Positions 6,170-12,943 of a stretch of DNA of 29,827 nt are shown piece after piece (the first letter of the stretch is position 1; every line of letters begins with the position of its first letter). A program made the translations under genes and the position numbers. The DNA is from a virus. The notes under the pieces were generated by a model, which saw only the letters and a program-made list of their open reading frames with translations, was not told where the DNA came from and did not search any database. The stretch lies in the IMG/VR virus record IMGVR_UViG_3300028837_000440, positions 1 through 29,827 of that record; one strand, written 5' to 3'.

Positions 6170-6466
6170 ATGGATATGTATAGTCCCTGGAAGTACCACA
6201 ATGAGGCATTGAAGAATCCCCACTACAGGATGGAAGGTCTAATGGATTGTTTGAGAGAAGAGATGATGATGAATATGCCTATCACTCCAAAGATTGAGTA
6301 TGTGTATCAAGAAAGTGAGCAGCCTTGGTCTAAGAGACAATGGGATACGGTTCAACAACTCAAGGCACAAGTTCTTTTTCTTTCTGATAAGGTAAATAAA
6401 ATGAGGGACAATGCCTCTAAACGAAAGACTAAATATAAAGAGTTCGGGATATTAGGGTATTCCTAA
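6170..6466 (+). CDS. Small helical phage protein
   Basis: Ninety-eight residues, SD GAAGG just upstream. It is Met-rich at the N-terminus (REEMMMNMPITP), with a predicted long helix from about 54 to 85 (KRQWDTVQQLKAQVLFLSDKV) and a basic tail. It could be a small adaptor of the ATPase gene that follows, but there is no recognisable domain. Confidence 0.55.
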   Translation: MDMYSPWKYHNEALKNPHYRMEGLMDCLREEMMMNMPITPKIEYVYQESEQPWSKRQWDTVQQLKAQVLFLSDKVNKMRDNASKRKTKYKEFGILGYS

Positions 6467-6510
6467 AGATTGAGCCTGGTAGTAAGGAAGACCAGAACCT
6501 GAGAACGCAG

Positions 6511-7404
6511 ATGTCTACTACGATGGTATCCCAAAGAGTAGTTAAGCCGTCTGGTCTTAATGATGCTAATTATAAGGTTCTCGTTCCCGTAGAACCTGTG
6601 GACTGGGATGATGGAGATGATGAAGAGCCATTAGGCTTCAGATTTCCAAGGGCTTATGCCCAAACAGGTGATGGTGATTTTTATACATCATCGGAATTTG
6701 GTATTGATGATATGGTTGAGGTCTTTGCTGGAGATTTGATATTGATAACAGGTGATACAAACTATGGGAAGACATCTATAGCGCTAAGTATAATGGGTGA
6801 AAATCTTGACTTGTTACCCACAATCCTTATGGGGAGTGAATATACAGCAGATAACAGGAAGGCAAGCCCGAAATTCAAGCGTAGGATGAGGCGTATGAAT
6901 TGGGTAAACTGGAAAAATGGCGATGGCAAGCGCAGGTTTGAGCTTCTTCCGGTTGGGGCGGACTACGAGGATTATATAGAAGCAGACCACCACAATGTTA
7001 TAGACTGGATTTCGTTGCCTGGGGAATACTACTTGATAGACCGAGTTATGAAGGCAATTAAGGATAGAACTGGGGTTGGCGTTGCTACCCTAGTGCTTCA
7101 AAAGAACAAAGGGCAGGAGTTTGCTGAGGGTGGGCAGAGGTCAGAGCGTTATGCCGATGTCGTGTTAAAGATAGACCCCTTTGGCGAGGGTGAAAGTTTG
7201 CTAACTGTTGGTAAGGTTAAAGCCCCTAAGGGTAGGGCTACTGGTAGAACATTCGCATTTAGCATTGTTGATTATGGGGCTAATCTACACAACATACGAG
7301 AGGTTGTTAAATGCCGCAAATGCTGGGGCAAGGGATATATCAGAAGTGGGCAGAATAACACTAGATGCCCTGAATGTGGTGGTAGGAAATATGTTGATAA
7401 GTAA
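6511..7404 (+). CDS. RecA/DnaB-like ATPase with C-terminal zinc finger
   Basis: This 297-residue protein has Walker A GDTNYGKTS at residues 81-89, preceded by a hydrophobic strand (DLILIT). Later come a strand LVLQKN and a DnaB-like stretch GQRSERYADVVLKI. The C-terminus is a four-Cys zinc finger (CRKC 268-271 and CPEC 286-289 with GKGYI and GGRKYV), like half a DnaJ zinc module. This is the best candidate for the replicative helicase or a RecA-fold recombinase of the phage. The first 60 residues are acidic and lack the DnaB N-terminal domain, so it is a short form. The SD before ATG 6511 is weak. Confidence 0.75.
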   Translation: MSTTMVSQRVVKPSGLNDANYKVLVPVEPVDWDDGDDEEPLGFRFPRAYAQTGDGDFYTSSEFGIDDMVEVFAGDLILITGDTNYGKTSIALSIMGENLDLLPTILMGSEYTADNRKASPKFKRRMRRMNWVNWKNGDGKRRFELLPVGADYEDYIEADHHNVIDWISLPGEYYLIDRVMKAIKDRTGVGVATLVLQKNKGQEFAEGGQRSERYADVVLKIDPFGEGESLLTVGKVKAPKGRATGRTFAFSIVDYGANLHNIREVVKCRKCWGKGYIRSGQNNTRCPECGGRKYVDK

Positions 7405-7433
7405 GAAAGCTGGATGGCATAAGGAGTTAAGAA

Positions 7434-7475
7434 ATGAAGTATCAGATAATATATGCTGAAAGGAGAAGGGGATGA
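7434..7475 (+). CDS. Mini-ORF carrying repeat A (IIYAERR)
   Basis: AAGGAG lies seven bases before ATG 7434. The 13-residue product MKYQIIYAERRRG ends in a TGA that overlaps the next ATG (7472). Bases 7446-7466 are identical to 10701-10721, inside another mini-ORF (MSKIIYAERRY). The repeat includes the SD of the following gene. It may be a translational coupler or a recombination boundary; whether the peptide matters is unknown. Confidence 0.4.
   Translation: MKYQIIYAERRRG
7446..7466 (+). repeat. Direct repeat A, copy 1 (21 bp)
   Basis: Identical over 21 bases to 10701-10721. It contains TATGCTGAAAGGAG, that is, the SD of the downstream gene. It marks the left side of a gene slot whose right side is repeat B (7901-7930). 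Confidence 0.8.
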
Positions 7476-7909
7476 AAAGATTTGATGATGAATTGAGACA
7501 ACTTGTTTTGTTCCACGCACCAGAGCCATTAGTTCACTGTGGGGAATTGGTTACTACTATGTGGGGTGACTGGAAGAGAGAACATAAGGTGATGGTCTAC
7601 CAAGTAGACGCTGTCCTTGTCTCTCTAAGGGGTAATCGAAGGGCGAGAAATGGTGATGAGAGCAATGAGGAGTATGAGAAATACCTGTATGAAAACAAAA
7701 TATCTCGTATGGGGGTAGAAATCCATTACTCTGCCTTGCGACTTGGTAAAAATGGCATCCCAAAAGAAAAATATGGCATATTCTTAGGTAATTTTAAGAC
7801 CGAAGATGGTTATGAATATCAACAAAAGCATGACCACTTTAACCATATTGGGTTGTCCTTCACAATAGATGAAATACCCGAAGAAGATAGATGCCCAATG
7901 GGGCAATGA
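7472..7909 (+). CDS. Phage protein of unknown function in repeat-bounded slot
   Basis: This 145-residue protein starts at ATG 7472 in an ATGA overlap with the mini-ORF; the SD AAAGGAGA lies inside repeat A. The sequence is mixed alpha/beta with conserved-looking aromatic pieces (VHCGELVTTMWGDWKREHKV, KYGIFLGNFKTEDGYEY). No catalytic motif is recognised. It lies between repeat A and repeat B, the same pair that flanks an unrelated gene at 10729-11334, which suggests it is an exchangeable accessory gene. Confidence 0.6.
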   Translation: MKRFDDELRQLVLFHAPEPLVHCGELVTTMWGDWKREHKVMVYQVDAVLVSLRGNRRARNGDESNEEYEKYLYENKISRMGVEIHYSALRLGKNGIPKEKYGIFLGNFKTEDGYEYQQKHDHFNHIGLSFTIDEIPEEDRCPMGQ

Positions 7910-7930
7910 AGTAGAGAGTTAGAGTTATGA
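7901..7930 (+). repeat. Direct repeat B, copy 1
   Basis: Bases 7901-7919 (GGGCAATGAAGTAGAGAGT) are identical to 11321-11339, and 7920-7930 (TAGAGTTATGA) to 11344-11354. The second copy has four extra bases between the two parts. The repeat spans the stop of one gene and the start codon of the following nuclease gene, in different reading frames at the two sites. Confidence 0.8.
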
Positions 7931-8331
7931 AGAAGATTAGTGATGCCGTTCTAGACGATTTAGTTAGAAAGTATGTACGCCTAATCTCTGGTGGTTACTG
8001 TAAGAGGTGTGGGGAGTATGTGGGCATAGAAAACATTGAAGTAGCCCACTTATACCGCAGGGGTAGAAAGACTGTCAGGTGGGATTTAAGAAATGTCTGG
8101 CCTCTGTGTAAGAATAATCTGGCTACGGGCAAGAAGGGGTGTCACCAGACCATAGATGATGACCACATAGAGAAGGTGTCCTTTCAATATGATGTGATGA
8201 CCAAGGATGAGGTTGCTGGGTTAGAGCGAATAGCGACTATGACAGTTAAACAATACCCTATAGACCGAGAAGCAATCAAGGCTAATCTAAAGGAAAAGAT
8301 TAGGTTAATGGAGGTAAATAATGGAAGCTAA
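7927..8331 (+). CDS. NinG-like HNH recombination protein
   Basis: This 134-residue protein has an N-terminal helix followed by a zinc-HNH core: YCKRCGEYV (about 24-32), EVAHLYRRGRKTVRWD with the first catalytic His, RNVWPLCKN and GCHQTIDDDH. This arrangement matches the NinG/Rap family, which act on branched or recombining DNA in lambda-type phages; bare HNH nucleases are an alternative. The start codon is within repeat B. The C-terminal end is helical and overlaps the next gene by 11 bases. Confidence 0.7.
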   Translation: MKKISDAVLDDLVRKYVRLISGGYCKRCGEYVGIENIEVAHLYRRGRKTVRWDLRNVWPLCKNNLATGKKGCHQTIDDDHIEKVSFQYDVMTKDEVAGLERIATMTVKQYPIDREAIKANLKEKIRLMEVNNGS

Positions 8332-8566
8332 AGAGTATATCAGGGAGAAGTGTTGGGGGGAATATGGATGTTCCCCAGATACTGACGGTGGCACTGGATT
8401 TTGTAAAGGGTATGAGGCAGGGATAAGAGAAGTGGTGGAGGATTTAGATAATTTCCTAATGCTACTATTTCTCATAAAGGCAAAAGATGGGAATGTTGAG
8501 GCAATGAGTGTTATTAATCATATAAAAGATAGGGAGCAAGCCAAACTAAAAGAATGGGAGGGATAA
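8321..8566 (+). CDS. Small phage protein, unknown
   Basis: Eighty-one residues, SD TGGAGG. The first 35 residues contain three cysteines (EKCWGEYGCSPDTDGGTGFC) and lead into a helix (KGYEAGIREVVEDLDNFLMLLFLI) and a charged tail. It overlaps the NinG-like gene by 11 bases and is followed directly by the phosphoesterase gene. Confidence 0.55.
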   Translation: MEAKEYIREKCWGEYGCSPDTDGGTGFCKGYEAGIREVVEDLDNFLMLLFLIKAKDGNVEAMSVINHIKDREQAKLKEWEG

Positions 8567-9622
8567 ATGTCACTACCTAAATTAAATTCAAAGGAATGGA
8601 CTGAGGAAGTTAAGTTCTTTGTAGACTCCAGTCAATCTGATAGAGTGAAGAGGGCAAAGAAATATGGTATGCTTGCGTCTTCTTATGAAAGGCGTATGAG
8701 AGAGAGGGGGATTCATTCAGGTGTAAAGGAGCACACAGTAGTTATTGAAAGCGAGGCGGAGCCTATAGTCAATTTACCTCCAGTTGAAATCAGGGAATAC
8801 AAAAAGAAAAAAGCAAGGCGAGGTGATGAGGAAGAGGCTGGGCTTCATATTGGGGATGGACACGCTTGTAAAATAACCCCTTCCTATGATGAGGGTGTCT
8901 ATAAACAGAGAATGGATAATGTGTTTGACTCCACAATGACAATAATAACACTTCATAGGAATATGTATCCAATTAATAGGATACGGGTATTTGATACTGG
9001 AGACAATACTCAAGGCGAGAATCAGTTTCAAGGTTCAGTGATTGGTTCGGTAAGTAGGGGGGCAAGGGACCAAACCACTAAAGTTGCCTTCCCCACCCTT
9101 GTTAAGTTAATTAGTTCATTGAAGCAGGAATTCGCAGAGGTTATCTTTGAGGCATTCCCTGGTAACCATGGTTATGATAGGGGAGCCCCAGAGACCTCAA
9201 GGGAAGACTTGCGATTATATGATTTGTTAAAGGCATACTTTGATGGCAAGAAGGGTATTACAATAAATGTCCACGAAAACTTTGCTGATATTGTTGAAGT
9301 CATGGGGTTTAGGTTTTTTTGTACTCATTTGGATGGCATACAAAGCTATAGTGGTATTCCTCTGTTTGCTATTAAGAGACGGTTGGATGCTTGGTACATT
9401 CAATTTGGTGGCTTTGACTACGCATTGGGCGGACACTTTCACTTCCGTGTTGGTGGTTATGAGATGTCTTCCAAGTATGAATTTTCAATGGTATCAACGC
9501 TGGTCTCGGATGATGAATGGGCATTGAAGAAGCTAGGTATATCATCCCATCCTTCCCAGAATATATTTGGAGTTCACAAAGAAAGGGGGATGACCTGGCG
9601 GTATCCGTTGGATGTGATGTAA
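8567..9622 (+). CDS. Calcineurin-like metallophosphoesterase
   Basis: This protein has 351 residues. After a helical, basic N-terminal 90 residues, the metal-site motifs appear in order: GDGH (96-99), DTGDN (143-147), GNHG (199-202), THLDG (253-257) and GGHFH (288-292). These supply the metal-binding Asp, Asn and His residues of calcineurin-type enzymes. Phage members often resemble DNA repair exonuclease subunits (SbcD/Mre11-like), but the substrate cannot be told from sequence. GNHG replaces the commoner GNHD/E, as often seen in phage versions. The stop overlaps the next start (TAATG). Confidence 0.85.
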   Translation: MSLPKLNSKEWTEEVKFFVDSSQSDRVKRAKKYGMLASSYERRMRERGIHSGVKEHTVVIESEAEPIVNLPPVEIREYKKKKARRGDEEEAGLHIGDGHACKITPSYDEGVYKQRMDNVFDSTMTIITLHRNMYPINRIRVFDTGDNTQGENQFQGSVIGSVSRGARDQTTKVAFPTLVKLISSLKQEFAEVIFEAFPGNHGYDRGAPETSREDLRLYDLLKAYFDGKKGITINVHENFADIVEVMGFRFFCTHLDGIQSYSGIPLFAIKRRLDAWYIQFGGFDYALGGHFHFRVGGYEMSSKYEFSMVSTLVSDDEWALKKLGISSHPSQNIFGVHKERGMTWRYPLDVM

Positions 9623-9786
9623 TGATATTAAGGATAACTTATTGTGAGAACTGCGATGTGGTCAAATATCCTAAAGAGTTTATCACGTGGAAGGGGGAAT
9701 GTGTGAGTTGTAAAAAGAACACATTAAGGATAGCCCTATTTGATACAGAGGGTGATGTTAAAGCATTGCTAAAGGAGGCAAAATGA
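9622..9786 (+). CDS. Small zinc-ribbon protein
   Basis: Fifty-four residues from ATG 9622, the start that gives a TAATG overlap with the phosphoesterase; an upstream in-frame ATG lies within that gene. Two cysteine pairs (CENC at 8-11 and CVSC at 27-30) form a zinc ribbon, with an acidic C-terminal helix (TEGDVKALLKEAK). It may be a partner of the phosphoesterase, judging only by coupling. It overlaps the next gene by ATGA. Confidence 0.65.
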   Translation: MILRITYCENCDVVKYPKEFITWKGECVSCKKNTLRIALFDTEGDVKALLKEAK

Positions 9787-10004
9787 AGTTTGATAAGAAG
9801 ACGCACAAAGTAGACGTAAAAACCCTGAATGACATTGAGACTGGGGTATATCTAAATTTTCTATTGACTGAAAGGATAAGGCATCAAACTACAGTTGAGA
9901 TGTGCGGGGCTTGGATTGAATTCTGGCACAGCGAATTTCAAAGGCAATTAGATGAGGTCTGGAAGATCAATGAGCGGATTAAGCAAGTGAAGGAGAGGAA
10001 ATGA
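9783..10004 (+). CDS. Small phage protein, unknown
   Basis: Seventy-three residues, SD AAAGGAGG, ATGA overlaps at both ends. It is mostly helical and charged (THKVDVKTLNDIETGVYLNF, EFQRQLDEVWKINERIKQVK). No motif is recognised. Confidence 0.55.
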   Translation: MKFDKKTHKVDVKTLNDIETGVYLNFLLTERIRHQTTVEMCGAWIEFWHSEFQRQLDEVWKINERIKQVKERK

Positions 10005-10240
10005 TTGGTTGGATAGGTGTTGCGTTTGGGTTATTGGTGGCACCGCCCCAATTATGGAAGATACTCAAGACGGGCAAGACATCGGGTATCTCCTTGTGTA
10101 CCTATACCTTCTTAGTAGGTGCCTTGATATGCTACTTAGTTCACGCTCTCTATATTAAGGATACAGTATTTATCACAGCACAATCTGTTAATTTAGTTAC
10201 AAACTCTATTATCTTATATTTATTGGTGAAGCGTAAATGA
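10001..10240 (+). CDS. PQ-loop / SemiSWEET-like membrane protein
   Basis: Seventy-nine residues making three membrane helices (about 2-17, 31-51 and 56-76), with the hallmark Pro-Gln pair at the end of helix 1 (VAPPQLWKILKTGKTSGIS) and an Asn in helix 3 (SVNLVTNSII). Length, helix number and the PQ followed by a basic KxxKT and Ser-Ile/Ser-Leu stretch fit a half-transporter of the SemiSWEET/MtN3 or PQ-loop family, which works as a dimer to move sugars or other small solutes. It lies in the early operon, coupled by ATGA to its neighbours. Transport substrate and role in infection are unknown. Confidence 0.7.
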   Translation: MIGWIGVAFGLLVAPPQLWKILKTGKTSGISLCTYTFLVGALICYLVHALYIKDTVFITAQSVNLVTNSIILYLLVKRK

Positions 10241-10317
10241 GTCTTAAGCTATGTAAGGCAGGCTTTATAAAAGGAGGGGGAAATGGACGCATTGGAAAAG
10301 GCAATAGTTCTTATTGA
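10237..10317 (+). CDS. Possible mini-ORF bridging a gap
   Basis: ATG 10237 overlaps the stop of the SemiSWEET-like gene (ATGA). The 26-residue frame (MSLKLCKAGFIKGGGNGRIG...) contains the SD (AAAGGAGGGGG) of the next gene and ends 35 bases inside it in another frame. It is probably a coupling device, or chance. Confidence 0.25.
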   Translation: MSLKLCKAGFIKGGGNGRIGKGNSSY

Positions 10318-10471
10318 TGCAACTAGAAATGAATTAGCTCTGGGAACCAAGCATTACAAGGATGGCAAGCTATTAACCACGCCCCTTGAGATACTTGGGG
10401 CGTTAAGGGATGGTGGGCTAATGATTGAGCCAACACCTAATAGGCAACATTTATTTGGGGTTAAACAATAA
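10283..10471 (+). CDS. Small phage protein, unknown
   Basis: Sixty-two residues with a very strong SD (AAAGGAGGGGG). An N-terminal helix (DALEKAIVLIDATRNELALG) is followed by a loop and a second helix (PLEILGALRDGGLMIEP). No motif is recognised. Confidence 0.55.
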   Translation: MDALEKAIVLIDATRNELALGTKHYKDGKLLTTPLEILGALRDGGLMIEPTPNRQHLFGVKQ

Positions 10472-10482
10472 GTAGTGCGACT

Positions 10483-10695
10483 ATGAGAACAAAGGGAAGT
10501 AAGAACAAGGTATCATTACCGGAAAGAGAACGCATCTTTTCCGATACGGGATGTGACTTATATCCGACTTGTTTAGGCAATGAGGAATATCCACAGTGTC
10601 CTTTTAGTGTATGTATTGAAGACCTTAATGACCCTGAAAGTGAAATGTATGATAAGGAAATAGCACGGGCTTTACTGAAATGGTTTAAGAGATGA
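10483..10695 (+). CDS. Small four-Cys protein
   Basis: Seventy residues. A basic N-terminus (MRTKGSKNKVSLPERER) precedes four cysteines (C24, C30, then CPFSVC at 39-44) and an acidic segment IEDLNDPESEMYD. The CPxxxC followed by a short Asp-containing stretch recurs in small phage and bacterial proteins that probably bind zinc. The SD is weak. The stop overlaps the mini-ORF start (ATGA at 10692). Confidence 0.55.
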   Translation: MRTKGSKNKVSLPERERIFSDTGCDLYPTCLGNEEYPQCPFSVCIEDLNDPESEMYDKEIARALLKWFKR

Positions 10696-10727
10696 GTAAA
10701 ATAATATATGCTGAAAGGAGATATTAA
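10692..10727 (+). CDS. Mini-ORF carrying repeat A (IIYAERR), second copy
   Basis: ATG 10692 overlaps the previous stop (ATGA). The 11-residue product MSKIIYAERRY shares IIYAERR with the mini-ORF at 7434-7475 because both contain repeat A. It ends one base before the next ATG (10729). Probably a coupler or part of a cassette boundary. Confidence 0.35.
   Translation: MSKIIYAERRY
10701..10721 (+). repeat. Direct repeat A, copy 2 (21 bp)
   Basis: Identical to 7446-7466. It includes the SD AAAGGAGA of the gene starting at 10729 and marks the left side of the second repeat-bounded slot. Confidence 0.8.
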
Positions 10728-10728
10728 A

Positions 10729-11334
10729 ATGGAAGAAGTTAAACTATCAGATGCGATGACATTGGTAACTCATGTATGGAGTCGTGGTAGAAAGGTAAAA
10801 CCATTCTCCGAAGCAAGATTTAGAGCTACATTGCACGATGCTTTAGAACTTGCCATTATAGGCGGGCTGAATTTTGATATTGATGATTGCTCTAAATTCC
10901 CTGATGCCTTTTCTTGGGGGGCTGGATATTATAAAGAGCAATTACTCTCTTTTGATGATTACTCCTACACACTAGCCATAGTCGCTAGTAATATATCCGC
11001 CTGCCATTCCTTTGAACACTACCACAACAGGAAACCGTTTATCATAAAACAAGTTGACCATAATTACCAGATGTTACGTAGCATGCCAGGGCGATGGGAT
11101 ATTACAAGACCCCGTGACAGGTTAGGGATAGGCTCAAAGTTCACATGGCAAGGCAATAAGGTAACTGTAACCAGTTTTGACGACAAGAACGGCAAGGTTA
11201 TTGCTTGCTCATATAAGCCAAGAGAACGTGAAGTGCCTTGCCCTTCCTGTGGTAGGGGCGGATGGGAAACGGGAACACTCAAGGTTGAACATATCTATAA
11301 ACTAACCAACCAAGATTTAAGGGCAATGAAGTAG
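10729..11334 (+). CDS. Phage protein of unknown function in repeat-bounded slot
   Basis: This protein has 201 residues from ATG 10729; upstream in-frame ATG 10708 precedes the SD and is rejected. The first 120 residues are helical with many aromatics (AFSWGAGYYKEQLLSFDDYS, ACHSFEHYHNRKPFI). Then comes a beta-rich part (GIGSKFTWQGNKVTVTSFDDKNG) and a single CPSCGRGGWETG knuckle near residues 171-182. No known family is recognised. It is unrelated in sequence to the gene at 7472-7909, though both lie between repeats A and B. Confidence 0.6.
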   Translation: MEEVKLSDAMTLVTHVWSRGRKVKPFSEARFRATLHDALELAIIGGLNFDIDDCSKFPDAFSWGAGYYKEQLLSFDDYSYTLAIVASNISACHSFEHYHNRKPFIIKQVDHNYQMLRSMPGRWDITRPRDRLGIGSKFTWQGNKVTVTSFDDKNGKVIACSYKPREREVPCPSCGRGGWETGTLKVEHIYKLTNQDLRAMK

Positions 11335-11354
11335 AGAGTGATATAGAGTTATGA
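11321..11354 (+). repeat. Direct repeat B, copy 2
   Basis: The first 19 bases match 7901-7919 exactly. After a four-base insertion (GATA, 11340-11343), 11344-11354 match 7920-7930. It again spans the end of the slot gene and the start codon of the following nuclease gene. Confidence 0.8.
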
Positions 11355-12001
11355 CTAAAATTGACTGGTTGCCTGAACAATTAAAGCGGTCAAATGATGG
11401 ACATATCTTGAGGCCATTGGTTTGCTCAGACTGTGGTGAAACCCATTGGGTAAGACCTAATAGTAGAAAAACCGATTTATGTTATCGGTGTAGTTCTGCC
11501 CTTAATGGGCGTAGATTTCACAAAACACATAGTGGCAAGTTAAGTCCTAGTTGGAATGGAGGCAAAGTAGCTAGAGTATGCAAACAATGTAAGCATATAT
11601 TTTATGTTTATCCTGCCCTTGTTAGGTATGGGTATGGTGGATTTTGTTCCCATTCTTGTAAAATGGATTACCAACACCGGCACGGGGGGTTTAATTACCG
11701 CAGTAGGCCGACTAAGCCTGAGCGTTTGGTTATGCGGTTGTTGGAGGAAGCTAAACTGCCATTCAAGTATGTTGGAGATGGGAAGGTTTGGCTCGGCAAA
11801 TGCAACCCAGATTTTATTAACTATAATGGCAAGAAACAGGTTATTGAAGTTTTCGGAGTTTATTGGCATCCGATATTTGATGTAGCCCAAAGGATGGAAG
11901 CATTCCGCCAATATGGGTTTAATACTTTAATTATATGGCAGGATGAGTTAGTAAATGAAAGACTTGTATTAAAAAAGCTTAAGAAATTTGCGAGGAGTTG
12001 A
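11351..12001 (+). CDS. Vsr-like homing-type endonuclease with zinc fingers
   Basis: This 216-residue protein has an N-terminal part with three zinc knuckle groups (CSDC and CYRC, CKQC, then CSHSC). The region between is basic and aromatic (HSGKLSPSWNGGKVARVC), as in DNA-binding modules of phage homing enzymes. Residues about 122-216 form a Vsr/PD-(D/E)xK-like domain: KPERLVMRLLEEAKLPF, NPDFINYNGKKQVIEVFGVYWH and the end LIIWQDELV. The Asp of NPDF, Glu of IEV and the His are the likely active-site residues. Such proteins are free-standing homing endonucleases related to very-short-patch repair enzymes. The start codon lies in repeat B. Confidence 0.75.
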   Translation: MTKIDWLPEQLKRSNDGHILRPLVCSDCGETHWVRPNSRKTDLCYRCSSALNGRRFHKTHSGKLSPSWNGGKVARVCKQCKHIFYVYPALVRYGYGGFCSHSCKMDYQHRHGGFNYRSRPTKPERLVMRLLEEAKLPFKYVGDGKVWLGKCNPDFINYNGKKQVIEVFGVYWHPIFDVAQRMEAFRQYGFNTLIIWQDELVNERLVLKKLKKFARS

Positions 12002-12220
12002 ATGACAAAGCCAATAGATTATTTACCTGAACAGCTTAAGACATCCAAGAATTTATGCGACATATCCCTTTTGCTTATAGAAACAGGAAACCGTCACCTC
12101 TTGGCAACGGTTTTAGAATTGTTATTTGAGCAAGTTACTCAGATTACAGAGGAAAATTGCGTGGTTAATCCTCTTTCGGGAACGCAGACCCGCATCTCCG
12201 GCACTGAAAATCGTGAGTAG
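12002..12220 (+). CDS. Small protein sharing N-terminal motif with upstream nuclease
   Basis: Seventy-two residues starting right after the nuclease stop. Its first 14 residues (MTKPIDYLPEQLKTSK) repeat the start of the nuclease (MTKIDWLPEQLKRS). The rest differs: a helical stretch DISLLLIETGNRHLLATVLELLFEQVTQI and a polar tail. It may be a degenerate duplicate whose nuclease part was lost, or a small protein using the same interaction motif. It is the last plus-strand gene before the convergent minus-strand cluster. Confidence 0.5.
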   Translation: MTKPIDYLPEQLKTSKNLCDISLLLIETGNRHLLATVLELLFEQVTQITEENCVVNPLSGTQTRISGTENRE

Positions 12221-12241
12221 TTATCCGATAATAGACATTGG

Positions 12242-12273
12242 AGCTGCCACATACAGGACAGGTGGGCTTTTTC
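12242..12273 (+). terminator. Possible terminator at convergent junction
   Basis: AGC 12242-12244 and CCAC 12247-12250 can pair with GTGG 12262-12265 and GCT 12266-12268 (two-base bulge), followed directly by a T-rich run (TTTTTCATTT). It sits between the last plus-strand gene and the end of the minus-strand cluster. The stem is short. Confidence 0.35.
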
Positions 12274-12466
12274 ATTTCAACCCTCCATTTAACCAAGGGT
12301 CTCCAATCGCTTTTAGTTTTCTGTAGTTTTCTCGGTTAAGTATCATCGTCTTGTATTGATTAAATCCACTGGGTAAAGACTTAAACTCCTGCTTAATAGA
12401 TAATCTTGTGTCGTCTGTAACTACCGTGATTGTCTCCGAGCTATCATTTGATATCACCTGTCTCAT
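12272..12466 (-). CDS. Small phage protein, unknown
   Basis: Sixty-four residues with a strong SD (AAGGAGGG) before the ATG at 12466. The first half is beta-like and polar (SNDSSETITVVTDDTRLSIK), the second basic and aromatic (NQYKTMILNRENYRKLKAIG). It is the last gene of the minus-strand cluster. The start overlaps the upstream membrane gene's stop (ATGA). Confidence 0.55.
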   Translation of the reverse strand: MRQVISNDSSETITVVTDDTRLSIKQEFKSLPSGFNQYKTMILNRENYRKLKAIGDPWLNGGLK

Positions 12467-12588
12467 TTATCCCTCCTTAATTTACTTCGTAGTTGAAGCT
12501 CATATTTAATAGTCCAGGATATAAGTGGCAAGACCAGGAATGTTATCGCCAATACAGCGATGGTGATGTCTGCTACTAATTGGGTCAT
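12463..12588 (-). CDS. Single-helix small membrane protein
   Basis: Forty-one residues from ATG at 12588 with SD AAGGAGATGAGG. One membrane helix covers about residues 4-27 (ADITIAVLAITFLVLPLISW), followed by a basic cytoplasmic tail (LQLRSKLRRDK). The SD of the next gene is encoded in the last codons and the stops overlap (ATGA). Function unknown. Confidence 0.55.
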   Translation of the reverse strand: MTQLVADITIAVLAITFLVLPLISWTIKYELQLRSKLRRDK

Positions 12589-12635
12589 TTCCTCATCTCC
12601 TTATTTAGACTTTGTATACATCTTTTGCCGAATGT

Positions 12636-12716
12636 TTACAAACTACGAACTTTGTTTCTTACTCTAACCTTTCTCATAAAGGCACGACTCCTTGTAAATC
12701 TCGTTGACTTAGCCAT
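12636..12716 (-). CDS. Very small basic protein
   Basis: Twenty-six residues from ATG at 12716, which overlaps the end of the upstream gene. Product MAKSTRFTRSRAFMRKVRVR and so on is strongly basic, with ten Arg/Lys. A second in-frame ATG (MRKVRVR) has its own AAGGAG. It could be a nucleic-acid-binding peptide or a chance frame. Confidence 0.35.
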   Translation of the reverse strand: MAKSTRFTRSRAFMRKVRVRNKVRSL

Positions 12717-12900
12717 TGGCTCCACTTACAATCTCCTTTATTGCGATTTCTACCACAGACCATCCACCCCTGAATTCTTTGGATTCCCTTGCTATCCATT
12801 TAATAGCATCATCCAGCTTTTGAAAATCACCATATGTTTTATCCTCCGAATATAGATTATCCCGCCACTTGCCACCCCGTATTATCGTTCCCCTAAACAT
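12709..12900 (-). CDS. Small phage protein, unknown
   Basis: Sixty-three residues with SD AAGGAGG. Basic start (MFRGTIIRGGKWRDNLYS), a helix (FQKLDDAIKWIARES) and a short C-terminal strand-helix (SVVEIAIKEIVSG). No known motif is seen. Confidence 0.55.
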   Translation of the reverse strand: MFRGTIIRGGKWRDNLYSEDKTYGDFQKLDDAIKWIARESKEFRGGWSVVEIAIKEIVSGANG

Positions 12901-12943
12901 TCTCTAATCCTCCTTATGAGTTGATATACTGCCATTACTTAAC

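Noticed and set aside
11540-11911. Minus-strand frame inside the Vsr-like nuclease gene
   Set aside because: No SD, unnatural composition, and it overlaps a gene with clear zinc and nuclease motifs.
12126-12326. Plus-strand frame across the convergent junction
   Set aside because: It lacks an SD, overlaps two better supported genes, and its sequence changes character midway.
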